DNA from: Thermoproteota archaeon
GTDB lineage: Archaea; Thermoproteota; Methanomethylicia; Methanomethylicales; Methanomethylicaceae
Direction of reading: 5' to 3'
Assembly: GCA_030055545.1 (NCBI GenBank)
Contig: JASFYK010000041.1
Coordinates: forward strand, 1-7,750
DNA: 7,750 bases
Position numbers and translations under genes: made by a program. Below the pieces are notes generated by a model that was not told the DNA's origin, did not search any database, and worked only from the letters and a program-made list of their open reading frames with translations. Below are positions 1 to 5,409 of the stretch, piece after piece. Every line of letters starts with the position of its first letter. The first letter of the stretch is position 1.

Positions 1-579
1 GAAATTCTGGGTCTCCTGCTTTCGTGGTTCGTAATCACGCTTTGCTTCTCTCTATGGACCCTGTTTGACTCTCCGGACCTTTTCCTCTACGTCTTCCTTT
101 TATCTGGCTCTTCGGCAGGTCTGGGTTTCTTGCTCCACGAGCTGGCTCACCGTTCAACGGCTAAAAAATACGGGTGCCATGCATATTACAATGTGTGGCT
201 CTTGGGGATCATACTTGCGCTCATAATGTCTGTTGTTACCCGTGGCAATGTAATCTTTGCAGCACTGGGCGCTGTATATATCGTTCCAATGATGACTGCC
301 CCTTCCCTCGACGTCGGCGCAATGAAGAAGGTTTTTGGGGTAATTTCCCTCTCTGGTCCAGCGATGAACCTGCTATTGGTTGCCCTATTCTATGCACTCT
401 CTCATCTGGGGGGTGTTTTCTCCCTCCTCGGCTTTTACGGCATGAGGATCAATCTCTGGCTTGCGGCATTCAACCTGATCCCGATCCCTCCTTTCGACGG
501 GTACAAGGTCTTCTCATGGTCGAAGGCTATCTGGGCATTGTTTGCACTGCCGTCTTGGGCTTTGATATTGTTCATGTAA
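1..579 (+). CDS. Site-2 protease family (M50) membrane zinc metalloprotease, 5'-truncated
   Basis: The frame is open from base 1 to the TAA at 577-579, giving the last 192 residues; the true start lies outside the window. A TTG at 130 would begin inside the active-site helix, so it is not a credible start. The zinc site is visible: HELAH at residues 46-50 (HEXXH, catalytic Glu47) and the distal NLIPIPPFDG at 158-167, in which Asp166 is the expected third zinc ligand. A GP-x-x-N motif (SLSGPAMN) lies between them, as in the family. Hydrophobic stretches at about 3-20, 28-45, 64-80, 114-133 and 178-192 fit a polytopic membrane protein with an intramembrane active site. Site-2 proteases cut membrane-bound substrates such as anti-sigma factors in bacteria; archaeal substrates are mostly unknown and nothing here identifies one. 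The family assignment is firm, the role is not. Confidence 0.88.
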   Translation, partial: EILGLLLSWFVITLCFSLWTLFDSPDLFLYVFLLSGSSAGLGFLLHELAHRSTAKKYGCHAYYNVWLLGIILALIMSVVTRGNVIFAALGAVYIVPMMTAPSLDVGAMKKVFGVISLSGPAMNLLLVALFYALSHLGGVFSLLGFYGMRINLWLAAFNLIPIPPFDGYKVFSWSKAIWALFALPSWALILFM

Positions 580-597
580 CTACAATAAACAATTAAG

Positions 598-612
598 CCT
601 TGGAGCCCAAGG
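598..612 (+). other. Short perfect hairpin between the M50 and M20 genes
   Basis: CCTTGG (598-603) and CCAAGG (607-612) are exact inverted repeats around a 3-base loop AGC. The hairpin sits 18 bases after the protease stop and ends 19 bases before the M20 start. It could be a weak terminator or processing site between the two genes, an operator, or chance. No T-run follows it, which argues against an intrinsic terminator. An A/T-rich stretch just before it (583-596) could be a TATA element for the M20 gene, but I cannot support a specific box. Confidence 0.35.
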
Positions 613-631
613 ATAGATCGGTGTCTTTGTC

Positions 632-1798
632 ATGCTGACTTATGAGCTCAAGGTATTGGAGCAGCTTGTTTCAATCAATACCGATTCGATCAAGAAATGC
701 GGTTACGAGGAGTGCGCTTCCCTAATATCTGAAAAAATGAGAGAGATCGGTCTGAAAGTCGAAGTATTCGATCCTGTTGGGCTAACAGGCGACGGGAAGA
801 AGAGGCCTAACGTGGTTGGCACATTGGACTTGGGAGCGGATATTACCCTGGGGTTGCTGACGCACTACGATGTCGTGCCCCCAGGCGATGGCTGGAAAAG
901 GGATCCCTTCAGACTCACTATTGAGGGAGAGCGGGCATATGGGAGGGGGGCTGCTGATGACAAATCCGCGATCGCCGCCTCTCTGGGCGCCCTCTCTTGC
1001 ATCGGAGAGAAGGGGAAATATAACGTAAAGCTGATCGCGTCGCCCGACGAGGAAGTGGGCGGTCGGTGGGGGATAGGTTACGTGATCAATGATCTCAATC
1101 TGAGGCTTGACTGCGGAGTGGTAGTTGATGCGATGCCGGATATGGTCTGCATTGGGGCGAGCGGTATCGTGCAGGGTGAGGTGCGCGTGAGGGGGGTCCA
1201 GGGGCATGCGGGGTACCCCCACAGGTCCGAAAACCCGATCCCGAAGCTAGCCTCGCTGATAAGGGAGTTCGAGAATTTCGCCCGGTTCAGGGAGAGGAAA
1301 CTCTCGAAAATAGATGCCCCTCCTGGCTCTCCAAATAAGAAGCTCTGGGGGCGTTTCTCTTTCACAATCATAGGAGGAGGAGAAAAGGAAAACATAATTC
1401 CCTCGAATGCTTGGGCGAGGTTCGACATGCGTATCCTGCCTGATGAACCAGTGGAGGAAGCTAAATCAGAACTAATCGCTTTCTTCGACAGAACCCGGGA
1501 ATCGCTCGGTCTAAACGCTGATCTGAAAATCGTGCTGGAGGACAAGGGCTTCCTGACGCCGCCCGAGCATCCGTTTGTTGAGACCTTCCTCAATGCGACC
1601 GCTTCAGTCTTCGGTTCCCCGCTTCCCTTGGGCGCATCCTTGGGCGGGGACGATGGTAAATTCCTGGCATCGAAGGGTATCCCTGTGGTCAGCTACGGTG
1701 CAATCGCCGAGGACTCGCATTTCCATGGGACCGATGAATTCGTTTACATACGAGATCTCATGCGACTCAGAGACGTTCTAGTCCAGCTTATTAGATAA
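632..1798 (+). CDS. M20 family metallopeptidase / deacylase (ArgE/DapE/carboxypeptidase G2-like)
   Basis: This 388-residue protein has every M20 di-zinc motif in order: His78-x-Asp80 (THYDVVPPGDGW), bridging Asp109 in YGRGAADDKSA, catalytic Glu140 and zinc ligand Glu141 in SPDEEVGG, Asp166 in VVVDAMPD, His192 of the dimerisation ('lid') domain in GHAGYPH, and the last ligand His365 in HFHGTDEF. Length is normal for ArgE/DapE-like enzymes. It is expected to be a cytosolic amidohydrolase acting on an N-acyl amino acid or small peptide. The family is notorious for unclear specificity, so acetylornithine deacetylase, succinyl-diaminopimelate desuccinylase and dipeptidase are all possible; no lysine or arginine genes are nearby to choose between them. 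The ATG at 632 is preceded by a GGTG Shine-Dalgarno-like tetramer (620-623) with 8-base spacing, the same arrangement as at the nucleotidyltransferase gene at 3513. It may be read through from the M50 gene 53 bases upstream. Confidence 0.9.
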   Translation: MLTYELKVLEQLVSINTDSIKKCGYEECASLISEKMREIGLKVEVFDPVGLTGDGKKRPNVVGTLDLGADITLGLLTHYDVVPPGDGWKRDPFRLTIEGERAYGRGAADDKSAIAASLGALSCIGEKGKYNVKLIASPDEEVGGRWGIGYVINDLNLRLDCGVVVDAMPDMVCIGASGIVQGEVRVRGVQGHAGYPHRSENPIPKLASLIREFENFARFRERKLSKIDAPPGSPNKKLWGRFSFTIIGGGEKENIIPSNAWARFDMRILPDEPVEEAKSELIAFFDRTRESLGLNADLKIVLEDKGFLTPPEHPFVETFLNATASVFGSPLPLGASLGGDDGKFLASKGIPVVSYGAIAEDSHFHGTDEFVYIRDLMRLRDVLVQLIR

Positions 1799-1799
1799 T

Positions 1800-1808
1800 C
1801 TTTTAAGG
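1800..1808 (+). promoter_or_regulatory. TATA box of the GT75-family gene (leaderless promoter)
   Basis: CTTTTAAGG is centred 25 bases before the ATG at 1829. That is the canonical archaeal TATA-to-start distance, so the transcript should begin at or next to the ATG. No Shine-Dalgarno is present, which agrees with a leaderless mRNA. Confidence 0.6.
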
Positions 1809-1817
1809 ATTCTCTCC

Positions 1818-1828
1818 TTTTTTTCTTT
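1818..1828 (+). terminator. T-run likely ending the M20 transcript
   Basis: TTTTTTTCTTT lies 20 bases after the M20 stop, within a pyrimidine-only stretch (1811-1828). Archaeal RNA polymerase terminates at such T-runs without needing a hairpin. It abuts the ATG of the next gene, so the terminator sits inside that gene's promoter, between its TATA box and its start. Confidence 0.4.
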
Positions 1829-2926
1829 ATGCGCCCTTATCTTGTCATCGCCACCATAAACGAATTGAAAAACTTGGAGCCCCTGAAGCAGGAGCTTAGG
1901 GAAACAAACACGAAGATTATTGTGGTTGACGAAGGGAACCAGGAGATCCGATTGAAAAACGATCGGATACTGGAAGACCTCGAAAAGTCGTACTATGGCC
2001 CGCGAGAGCGGGAGGAGTGGTTCAAGTCGAGGTTTGGGTTGGAGTACAAGAAATACCTTGAGGTAATCCCAGAAAGGGCGCACGCAGAGACCAGCTTCGG
2101 CTTTCTAATCGCCTATGAGGAGGGTGCCGAATTCATAGTCGAGTTGGACGACGATGTCTTCATCAAAGGTCTTATCCCGGGGCACAAAGATAACCTCTTC
2201 GGCGGGGATGGGAAGACTGTAAATTCAAAGTCAAGGTGGTACAACACGCTCGACTCGATTTCGCTAAACAGGGAGGGGCGTTTCTTCCCCCGGGGGCACC
2301 CGTACTCTCCGGAAACGCGAGCCGAAGAATACTCTTGGGAAAGCTCAGGAGGCAGCTGCGTCCTGAACATGGGGCACTGGGTTGGCAACCCTGACTTCGA
2401 TGCCCTGACAATCCTCTATCACGGTGGAATGGACGGGAAGTGCGATGTCACGGGGGAACGCCTGCTCAATGAAAAGGTAGTGGTGGGCAGAGGGACCTAC
2501 TTTGCAGTCTGCAGTATGAACACTTCATTCGTGCCTAAGATTGTCCCTGCCTTCTACCAGCTCTATATGAATACTATGGGCATCGATCGCTTTGACGACA
2601 TATGGTCAGGGATATTCCTCAAACGAGTGGCCGATCACTTGGGGGATAAGGTCTGCTTGGGTAAGCCTGCAGGGGTCCATCAGAAGCGCCCCCGCAGCAT
2701 TTTCAAGGATCTTAAGAGCGAGATGGACGGGATGATTCTCAACGAGTCGGTCTGGCGCTTTGTGGACGGTGAAATCTCCGGGGGATCCTACGCCGACTCG
2801 TACCTCTCTTTGGCTGCCCTTCTTGAAAGAGAGGCTTCAACATTGAACAACGAGATTTACAGGAAATTCCTGATGCTCCAGGTAGATATGATGCGGCGCT
2901 GGGTCGAGATCGTTGACTCTATCTGA
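1829..2926 (+). CDS. Reversibly glycosylated polypeptide / UDP-arabinopyranose mutase family protein (GT75-like)
   Basis: This 365-residue protein resembles the plant RGP/UAM family (Pfam RGP). The seen hallmarks are an N-terminal Rossmann-like strand (YLVIATINE), the Asp107-Asp108-Asp109 motif in ELDDDVF (metal and nucleotide binding in the family), Arg155 in FFPRGHPYS, which lines up with the plant arginine that becomes reversibly glycosylated, NPDFDALT at 187-194 (plant: NIPDYDAPT), and a conserved block from about 222 to 284 with GTYFAVCSMNTSF, DRFDDIWSG and KVCLGKPAGVHQ. Plant members interconvert UDP-arabinopyranose and UDP-arabinofuranose in the cytosol; length is close to theirs (about 350-360). 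A nucleotidyltransferase and a sugar epimerase nearby fit an NDP-sugar role. The arabinose substrate is not shown: archaeal members could act on another NDP-sugar or transfer sugar. No signal peptide or membrane segment is seen. It has its own leaderless promoter and converges on the next gene with a 22-base gap. Confidence 0.82.
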   Translation: MRPYLVIATINELKNLEPLKQELRETNTKIIVVDEGNQEIRLKNDRILEDLEKSYYGPREREEWFKSRFGLEYKKYLEVIPERAHAETSFGFLIAYEEGAEFIVELDDDVFIKGLIPGHKDNLFGGDGKTVNSKSRWYNTLDSISLNREGRFFPRGHPYSPETRAEEYSWESSGGSCVLNMGHWVGNPDFDALTILYHGGMDGKCDVTGERLLNEKVVVGRGTYFAVCSMNTSFVPKIVPAFYQLYMNTMGIDRFDDIWSGIFLKRVADHLGDKVCLGKPAGVHQKRPRSIFKDLKSEMDGMILNESVWRFVDGEISGGSYADSYLSLAALLEREASTLNNEIYRKFLMLQVDMMRRWVEIVDSI

Positions 2927-2948
2927 ACGCTGCAAATCAAGGTCAAAG

Positions 2949-3413
2949 CTAAAAGACGAATCCAAGGAAAGTGACGAAAGCATAAATTATTAGTGCAGCC
3001 TCGACCGTCCCAAAAATTATTGCAATAAATGCCCCCTTTTTTTCGAGACCGAATAAGTGTGCCAAGAGACTCCCCGTCCAAGCGCCGCTCCCTGGAACCG
3101 GAACTGCGACGAAAAGCATGACCCCAAAAAATCCGTATCTGTCGATCTTTGCCTTTGTCTTTCTCCTGAGAGATCCAATGTACCTCAGATAGAGCGCCCT
3201 GAGCCAGCTCTTCTCAGGCCTGGCGATGATCAGTTGCTCCATTTTCGAAAGCACTAGAAGGAGAAATGGCACCGGCAGTATGTTGCCTGCTATAGAAAGA
3301 AGGATGACGCTGTTGGGCTCAACCCCTGCGAGAACCCCGTAGGGTATCGCACCCCTGGACTCTACGACTGGGGACATTGCCAGTATGAAAGTGTAGATCT
3401 CAGGAGACAGCAT
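2949..3413 (-). CDS. COG2426 small multi-drug export family (Sm_multidrug_ex) membrane protein
   Basis: The 154-residue protein carries the two hallmark segments of this family: MSPVVESRGAIPYG near the N-terminus (residues about 13-26) and PVPGSGAWTGS at about 104-114. Hydrophobic stretches at about 6-15, 33-55, 93-105 and 124-152 suggest an integral membrane protein with re-entrant loops, as in related small transporter folds. The 'multidrug export' name comes from the Pfam label; the substrate is not established and should not be assumed. The ATG at 3411-3413 is chosen because no in-frame start lies closer to the GGAGG at 3430-3434; the resulting spacing of about 16 bases is longer than usual. 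It is convergent with the GT75-like gene and divergent from the nucleotidyltransferase gene. Confidence 0.85.
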   Translation of the reverse strand: MLSPEIYTFILAMSPVVESRGAIPYGVLAGVEPNSVILLSIAGNILPVPFLLLVLSKMEQLIIARPEKSWLRALYLRYIGSLRRKTKAKIDRYGFFGVMLFVAVPVPGSGAWTGSLLAHLFGLEKKGAFIAIIFGTVEAALIIYAFVTFLGFVF

Positions 3414-3469
3414 TTGTATTGAGCCACTTCCTCCTCTTTAGCTGGGCGCGTCTAAAGTTGGCTTTCAAA

Positions 3470-3478
3470 TATTTATAT
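3470..3478. promoter_or_regulatory. Shared TATA element of the divergent COG2426 and nucleotidyltransferase promoters
   Basis: On the + strand TATTTATAT (3470-3478) predicts a start near 3500, just before a GGTG ribosome-binding site (3501-3504) and the ATG at 3513. On the - strand the same bases read ATATAAATA and predict a start near 3447, giving a leader of about 34 bases that includes GGAGG before the ATG at 3413. One near-symmetric TATA element could therefore serve both genes, or two overlapping ones may compete. Confidence 0.5.
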
Positions 3479-3512
3479 GGTTTACCACAAAGATCTCACC
3501 GGTGCTTTTTCA

Positions 3513-4259
3513 ATGAAGGCAATAATTCTTGCTGGGGGGTACGCGAAGCGCCTATGGCCACTCACAATCGACACCCCGAAGCCACTCCTACCGATCGGCG
3601 ACGGGACAATTATAGACTTCATAATTGCAAAACTGAGGCCTCTGGATCTTGAAGAGGTGATAATATCCACGAACCAGCGATTTGAACACCATTTCAATGA
3701 GTGGTTATCGAAAAGGAGGTATGCAAACGTCAAGGTCGTTCCTGAACCATCGTCGAAGGAGGAGGAGAAGCTGGGGCCCACAAGGGCACTCGAGCTGTTG
3801 GTGCGGGATTCTGGTGCGGACGATTACATCATTACTGCCGGGGACAATCTCTTTTCGCTCGATCTCCGGTGCATGGTAGGGTTCTACAACAAGGTCAACT
3901 CGCCAGTGATCGCCCTCTATGAGATCGCACGGAGGGAGGATGCCAGAAAGTACGCCTGTGTGATAGTTGACGACAGCCTGCAGGTCAAGAGTTTCGAGGA
4001 GAAGCCTGAGAACCCGCCCTGCTGCCTAGTCTCAACCGGAATTTACCTTCTCCCCTGGCGGTGCATATCCCGGGTCAGCGAGTATCTGAAAAGCGGGAAC
4101 CCCCCTGACCCAATCGGGCGTTTCATCTGCTGGCTCTCCGAGACCGATAAGGTTTACGGCTTGAAGTTCACTGGATACTGGTACGACATAGGCTCACTAG
4201 AGTCTTACAATGAAGCAAAGGAGGCATTCAGGGACCTCAAGTATGAGTCATATGCTTAA
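3513..4259 (+). CDS. Sugar-1-phosphate nucleotidyltransferase (RmlA/GlmU N-terminal-like, COG1208)
   Basis: This 248-residue single-domain NTP_transferase makes an NDP-sugar and pyrophosphate from NTP and a sugar-1-phosphate in the cytosol. The N-terminal catalytic loop LAGGYAKRLWPLT leads into TPKPLLPIG with the sugar-phosphate-binding lysine. Further on are TAGDNLF with metal-binding Asp111, SFEEKPE at 160-166, STGIYLLP at 174-181 and GYWYDIGSLESY at 221-232. The usual GGxGTRL loop is GGYAKRL here, with the arginine kept. The C-terminal left-handed beta-helix of bifunctional GlmU-like proteins is absent. An in-frame ATG at 3477 would add 12 residues, but it lies in the TATA element, while the ATG at 3513 has GGTG 8 bases upstream and gives the standard MKAIILAGG start. 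Sugar and base specificity cannot be read; glucose-1-phosphate with dTTP or UTP is the default guess. The epimerase gene converges on it. Confidence 0.88.
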   Translation: MKAIILAGGYAKRLWPLTIDTPKPLLPIGDGTIIDFIIAKLRPLDLEEVIISTNQRFEHHFNEWLSKRRYANVKVVPEPSSKEEEKLGPTRALELLVRDSGADDYIITAGDNLFSLDLRCMVGFYNKVNSPVIALYEIARREDARKYACVIVDDSLQVKSFEEKPENPPCCLVSTGIYLLPWRCISRVSEYLKSGNPPDPIGRFICWLSETDKVYGLKFTGYWYDIGSLESYNEAKEAFRDLKYESYA

Positions 4260-4260
4260 C

Positions 4261-4299
4261 TTTACCGGGTAAAAAACAAGCATTTGAAAAATAAAATGC
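4261..4299 (-). terminator. Convergent terminator region of the nucleotidyltransferase and epimerase genes
   Basis: Two small inverted repeats fill the 55-base gap: TTTACC-G-GGTAAA (4261-4273) and GCATTT (4280-4285) with AAATGC (4294-4299). The - strand reads two T-rich runs here (complements of A6 at 4271-4276 and the A-rich 4287-4296), a plausible archaeal terminator for the epimerase gene, whose stop is at 4315. The + strand has no T-run, so the end of the nucleotidyltransferase transcript is less clear. Confidence 0.45.
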
Positions 4300-4314
4300 G
4301 AAATTGACCCAAAA

Positions 4315-5277
4315 TCATTTTGTGGGGAGCTTTCCCAAAGTCTCTCCGAAGTACTCTAGCGTCTTCCTGATGCCATCCATGATGCCGACCTTAGCCCTCC
4401 ACCCTAGCTCGATTTCAGCCTTGCTTACATCGGGCTCTGTGAGCTCCACGTCCCCTGGCCAGGAAGTGCCTCCCCTAGGTTTTACCTCAACCCCCTCCAG
4501 CCCCAGTGCACTGAAAATCATCTCGGCGATCTGAAACACAGTGTAGGACTCGCCCAGCCCAATGTTGTACGCATCGCCCAAGCACCTGGACCGCTCCGGA
4601 GCCGCTATGAAGGCGTCTATCGCGTCATCTATGTAGAGATAGTCCTTCTTCTGCTCCCCTGTGCCGAGAATCTCCAGCCTCCGCGGGTCCCTGAGGAGCT
4701 TCCTGTACAGGTCGAACATCAGGCCTTTGTTGGTCCCTGGTCCGTAGATGTTGAAGAGCCTGAGTATGACGGTGGGGACGCCGAAGAGCTCGCTGTACAG
4801 CCTGCAGTAGTCCTCCGCGGCTGCCTTCGACGCTCCGTAGAAGGAGTGGGGCACGAGGGGCTCGCTTTCGGGCGTAGGGGTCCTCCTCGGTATCCCATAG
4901 ACAACCGACGAGGAGGCAAACACGACCTTGGCCCCGCATTCCTTTGCGGCTCTGAGGACATTGTGGGTGCCTGTTATGTTGACTTCAAGGTCCAGCGCAG
5001 GGTTCTCAGTGGACTTCGGGACCGAGGATTGGGCAGCCAGATGGTAGACTATCTCGCAGCCTCTGGTCGCCTCCATTACCTTGCCTCCGTCCCTCACGTC
5101 TCCCTTCACAAATGTCGCCGCCCCTGTCCTGATCGCTCTCGAAATCCCTGAGATTCCCCCTCCTGCAGATAAGTCGTCCAGGATCCTCACGCTGGCACCA
5201 TTTTCGATCAGCCTCTCAACAAGATGCGTGCCTATGAACCCGGCGCCACCGGTGACAAGGATCTGCACTCTAACCAC
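4315..5277 (-). CDS. NAD-dependent sugar-nucleotide epimerase (extended SDR, GalE-like)
   Basis: This 320-residue protein has the extended-SDR layout: NAD-binding TGGAGFIG at residues 9-16, Asp34/Asp35 after the second strand for the adenine ribose, YHLAAQSSV at 78-86, the catalytic ASSSVVYG (121-128), Tyr147-x3-Lys151 in SFYGASK, LRLFNIYGPG at 172-181 and the DYLYIDDAIDA segment near 212-222. It lacks the T-D/E-E-VYG pattern of dehydratases, so a UDP-glucose or UDP-glucuronate C4-epimerase-type reaction is the best guess; the exact sugar is open. Start choice is uncertain: GTG at 5277 is 27 bases from TTATTAA (5301-5307), which would make it leaderless, while GTG at 5268 gives the family-typical MQILVTGG start with GGTGG five bases upstream. 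A GGAGG at 5294-5298 is 16 bases from 5277. The gene is divergent from aksA and convergent with the nucleotidyltransferase gene. Confidence 0.88.
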   Translation of the reverse strand: MVRVQILVTGGAGFIGTHLVERLIENGASVRILDDLSAGGGISGISRAIRTGAATFVKGDVRDGGKVMEATRGCEIVYHLAAQSSVPKSTENPALDLEVNITGTHNVLRAAKECGAKVVFASSSVVYGIPRRTPTPESEPLVPHSFYGASKAAAEDYCRLYSELFGVPTVILRLFNIYGPGTNKGLMFDLYRKLLRDPRRLEILGTGEQKKDYLYIDDAIDAFIAAPERSRCLGDAYNIGLGESYTVFQIAEMIFSALGLEGVEVKPRGGTSWPGDVELTEPDVSKAEIELGWRAKVGIMDGIRKTLEYFGETLGKLPTK

Positions 5278-5300
5278 CGCGATAACTTCGCAGCCTCCAG

Positions 5301-5328
5301 TTAATAACGATCACGCGCATCATAAACA
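5301..5328 (-). promoter_or_regulatory. Candidate promoter of the epimerase gene
   Basis: Two TATA-like elements read on the - strand: GTTTATGAT (about 5319-5327), predicting a start near 5298, and TTATTAA (5301-5307), predicting a start at about 5278 next to the GTG at 5277. I cannot decide between them by eye. Confidence 0.35.
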
Positions 5329-5330
5329 CA

Positions 5331-5360
5331 AAAGGTTCATTTTAATTACTAAAGATTCAT
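5331..5360. repeat. Direct repeat pair AAAGRTTCAT in the epimerase-aksA intergenic region
   Basis: AAAGGTTCAT (5331-5340) and AAAGATTCAT (5351-5360) match at 9 of 10 positions and are exactly 20 bases apart, about two helical turns, so both would face the same side of the DNA. They lie between the divergent epimerase and aksA promoters, a fitting place for an operator. No regulator can be named. Confidence 0.4.
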
Positions 5361-5383
5361 AAAGTATTAATCTGATTGGGCAG

Positions 5384-5392
5384 TCTATAAAC
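5384..5392 (+). promoter_or_regulatory. TATA box of the aksA-mtxX operon
   Basis: TCTATAAAC is centred near 5388 and predicts transcription starting near 5414-5416, at or next to the candidate TTG start codons (5410 and 5416). The mRNA should therefore have almost no leader. Confidence 0.55.
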
Positions 5393-5409
5393 AGGGAAAA
5401 ATTGAGGCG

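Noticed and set aside
130..132. TTG at 130 as the start of the M50 protein
   Set aside because: It would place the start immediately before HELAH and remove the preceding membrane helices; the frame continues open to base 1.
174..596. 140-residue + frame overlapping the M50 protease gene
   Set aside because: The M50 frame carries HELAH and FDG motifs and is open from the window edge; the overlapping frame is cysteine-rich and without any family pattern.
1078..1593. 171-residue - strand frame opposite the M20 gene
   Set aside because: It is a shadow of a gene with all catalytic motifs in the + frame; it has no motif and no promoter of its own.
3037..3043. T7 run as terminator for the GT75-like gene
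   Set aside because: It lies within the coding sequence of the COG2426 gene, more than 100 bases after the GT75-like stop, and is explained by a lysine-coding A-run on the - strand; possible but unsupported.
4625..4961. Two overlapping - strand frames (104 and 80 residues) inside the epimerase gene
   Set aside because: Arginine- and proline-rich out-of-frame translations of the epimerase coding sequence.
5278..5409. Search for a tRNA, small RNA or riboswitch in the longest intergenic region
   Set aside because: The stretch is A/T-rich with no cloverleaf or strong stem; promoter elements and a direct repeat account for what can be seen.
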